A stretch of DNA of 15,876 bases from Clostridium sp. CAG:253 (GTDB lineage: Bacteria > Bacillota > Clostridia > Lachnospirales > Lachnospiraceae), in the NCBI GenBank assembly GCA_000436755.1, contig FR887314.1, positions 86,404 through 102,279 of the forward strand, in the 5' to 3' direction. Position 1 is the stretch's first letter. Each line of letters starts with the position of its first letter. Below, piece after piece: positions 15,572 through 15,876 of the stretch. A program made the translations under genes and the position numbers. Under the pieces are notes generated by a model. That model saw only the letters and a program-made list of their open reading frames with translations. It was not told the origin of the DNA and ran no database searches.

Positions 15572-15876
15572 ATGCGAAAGAAATCCCATATTTCATTGGC
15601 GTGGTACTTGATGAACAATGAAGGTATGGAGTCAGTTAAACATCATAAAGGAGCATTCTATATTGGAAGTATATTACCGGATTGTATTCCTTCATTTTTA
15701 GTAAGGAAACATACTATTGAGGATTCCTTTGATGTACTTGAGAAAGAAATCAGTAAACTGGTATCACATTTTGACCCGATTAGAGGTCTTGATAGTTATA
15801 CATGCAGACATTTAGGAGTGATTACACATTATGTTGCTGATTACTTTACCTTTCCACACAATCAGAATTTCCCCGG
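15572..15876 (+). CDS. Zinc-dependent phospholipase C family protein, N-terminal part
   Basis: This is an open frame of 101 codons that runs off the window end. AGGAGG lies 5 bases before the ATG. The residues carry GSILPD (32-37) and HYVADYFTFPH (86-96), the H-Y-x-x-D-x-x-x-P-x-H pattern of the zinc-dependent phospholipase C/S1-P1 nuclease-like fold; H6, D37, H80, H86 and D90 are plausible metal ligands. There is no signal peptide, unlike secreted clostridial phospholipases C, so a cytoplasmic role is likely and lipase activity should not be assumed. It is divergent from the CNNM/CorC gene. Confidence 0.8.
   Translation, partial: MRKKSHISLAWYLMNNEGMESVKHHKGAFYIGSILPDCIPSFLVRKHTIEDSFDVLEKEISKLVSHFDPIRGLDSYTCRHLGVITHYVADYFTFPHNQNFP

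Overview
The window looks like chromosomal DNA of an AT-rich Clostridia-type Firmicute, most likely a Lachnospiraceae member. This is inferred from AT-rich codon use, strong GGAGG ribosome sites, sigma-A type promoters, the electron-transfer (PyrK-coupled) class 1B dihydroorotate dehydrogenase and the long OMP decarboxylase type. No species can be named from the sequence alone.

Layout. 1-300: the 3' end of an L,D-transpeptidase gene (+) and a strong hairpin with U-runs on both strands, which ends both it and the convergent hisS-like gene (299-1537, -). 1730-2910: promoter and aspartate-semialdehyde dehydrogenase (asd). 2990-8155: a Nudix-like gene followed by the UMP-synthesis cluster pyrC-pyrF-pyrK-pyrD-pyrE, all on + with short gaps, so probably one operon. 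It covers carbamoyl-aspartate to UMP; carAB and pyrB are not in this window. 8336-9453: a 50-residue single-helix membrane protein overlapping by one base a FliB-like cysteine-cluster protein, closed by a clear terminator. 9600-13925: the least explained region, a three-gene module made of a MinD/ParA-like protein with an eroded P-loop and two paralogous proteins that join an N-terminal helical (TerB-like) region to a right-handed beta-helix. The first gene has its own promoter. The two beta-helix genes have a second promoter and a roughly 120-base leader able to form hairpins, and they overlap by 29 bases. 13991-15319 (-): a CNNM/CorC-type membrane protein with its own consensus promoter and a terminator that contains its stop codon. 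15572-end (+): the first 101 codons of a zinc-dependent phospholipase C family protein.

How the parts work together. The pyr genes form one pathway. The Nudix gene is just upstream but has an atypical Nudix box. The MinD-like/beta-helix module is the best candidate for an undescribed system: the three proteins lack signal peptides, so a cytoplasmic (perhaps membrane-face) assembly is suggested, but its function cannot be read from the sequence. No tRNA, rRNA, CRISPR array, transposase or prophage gene was seen.
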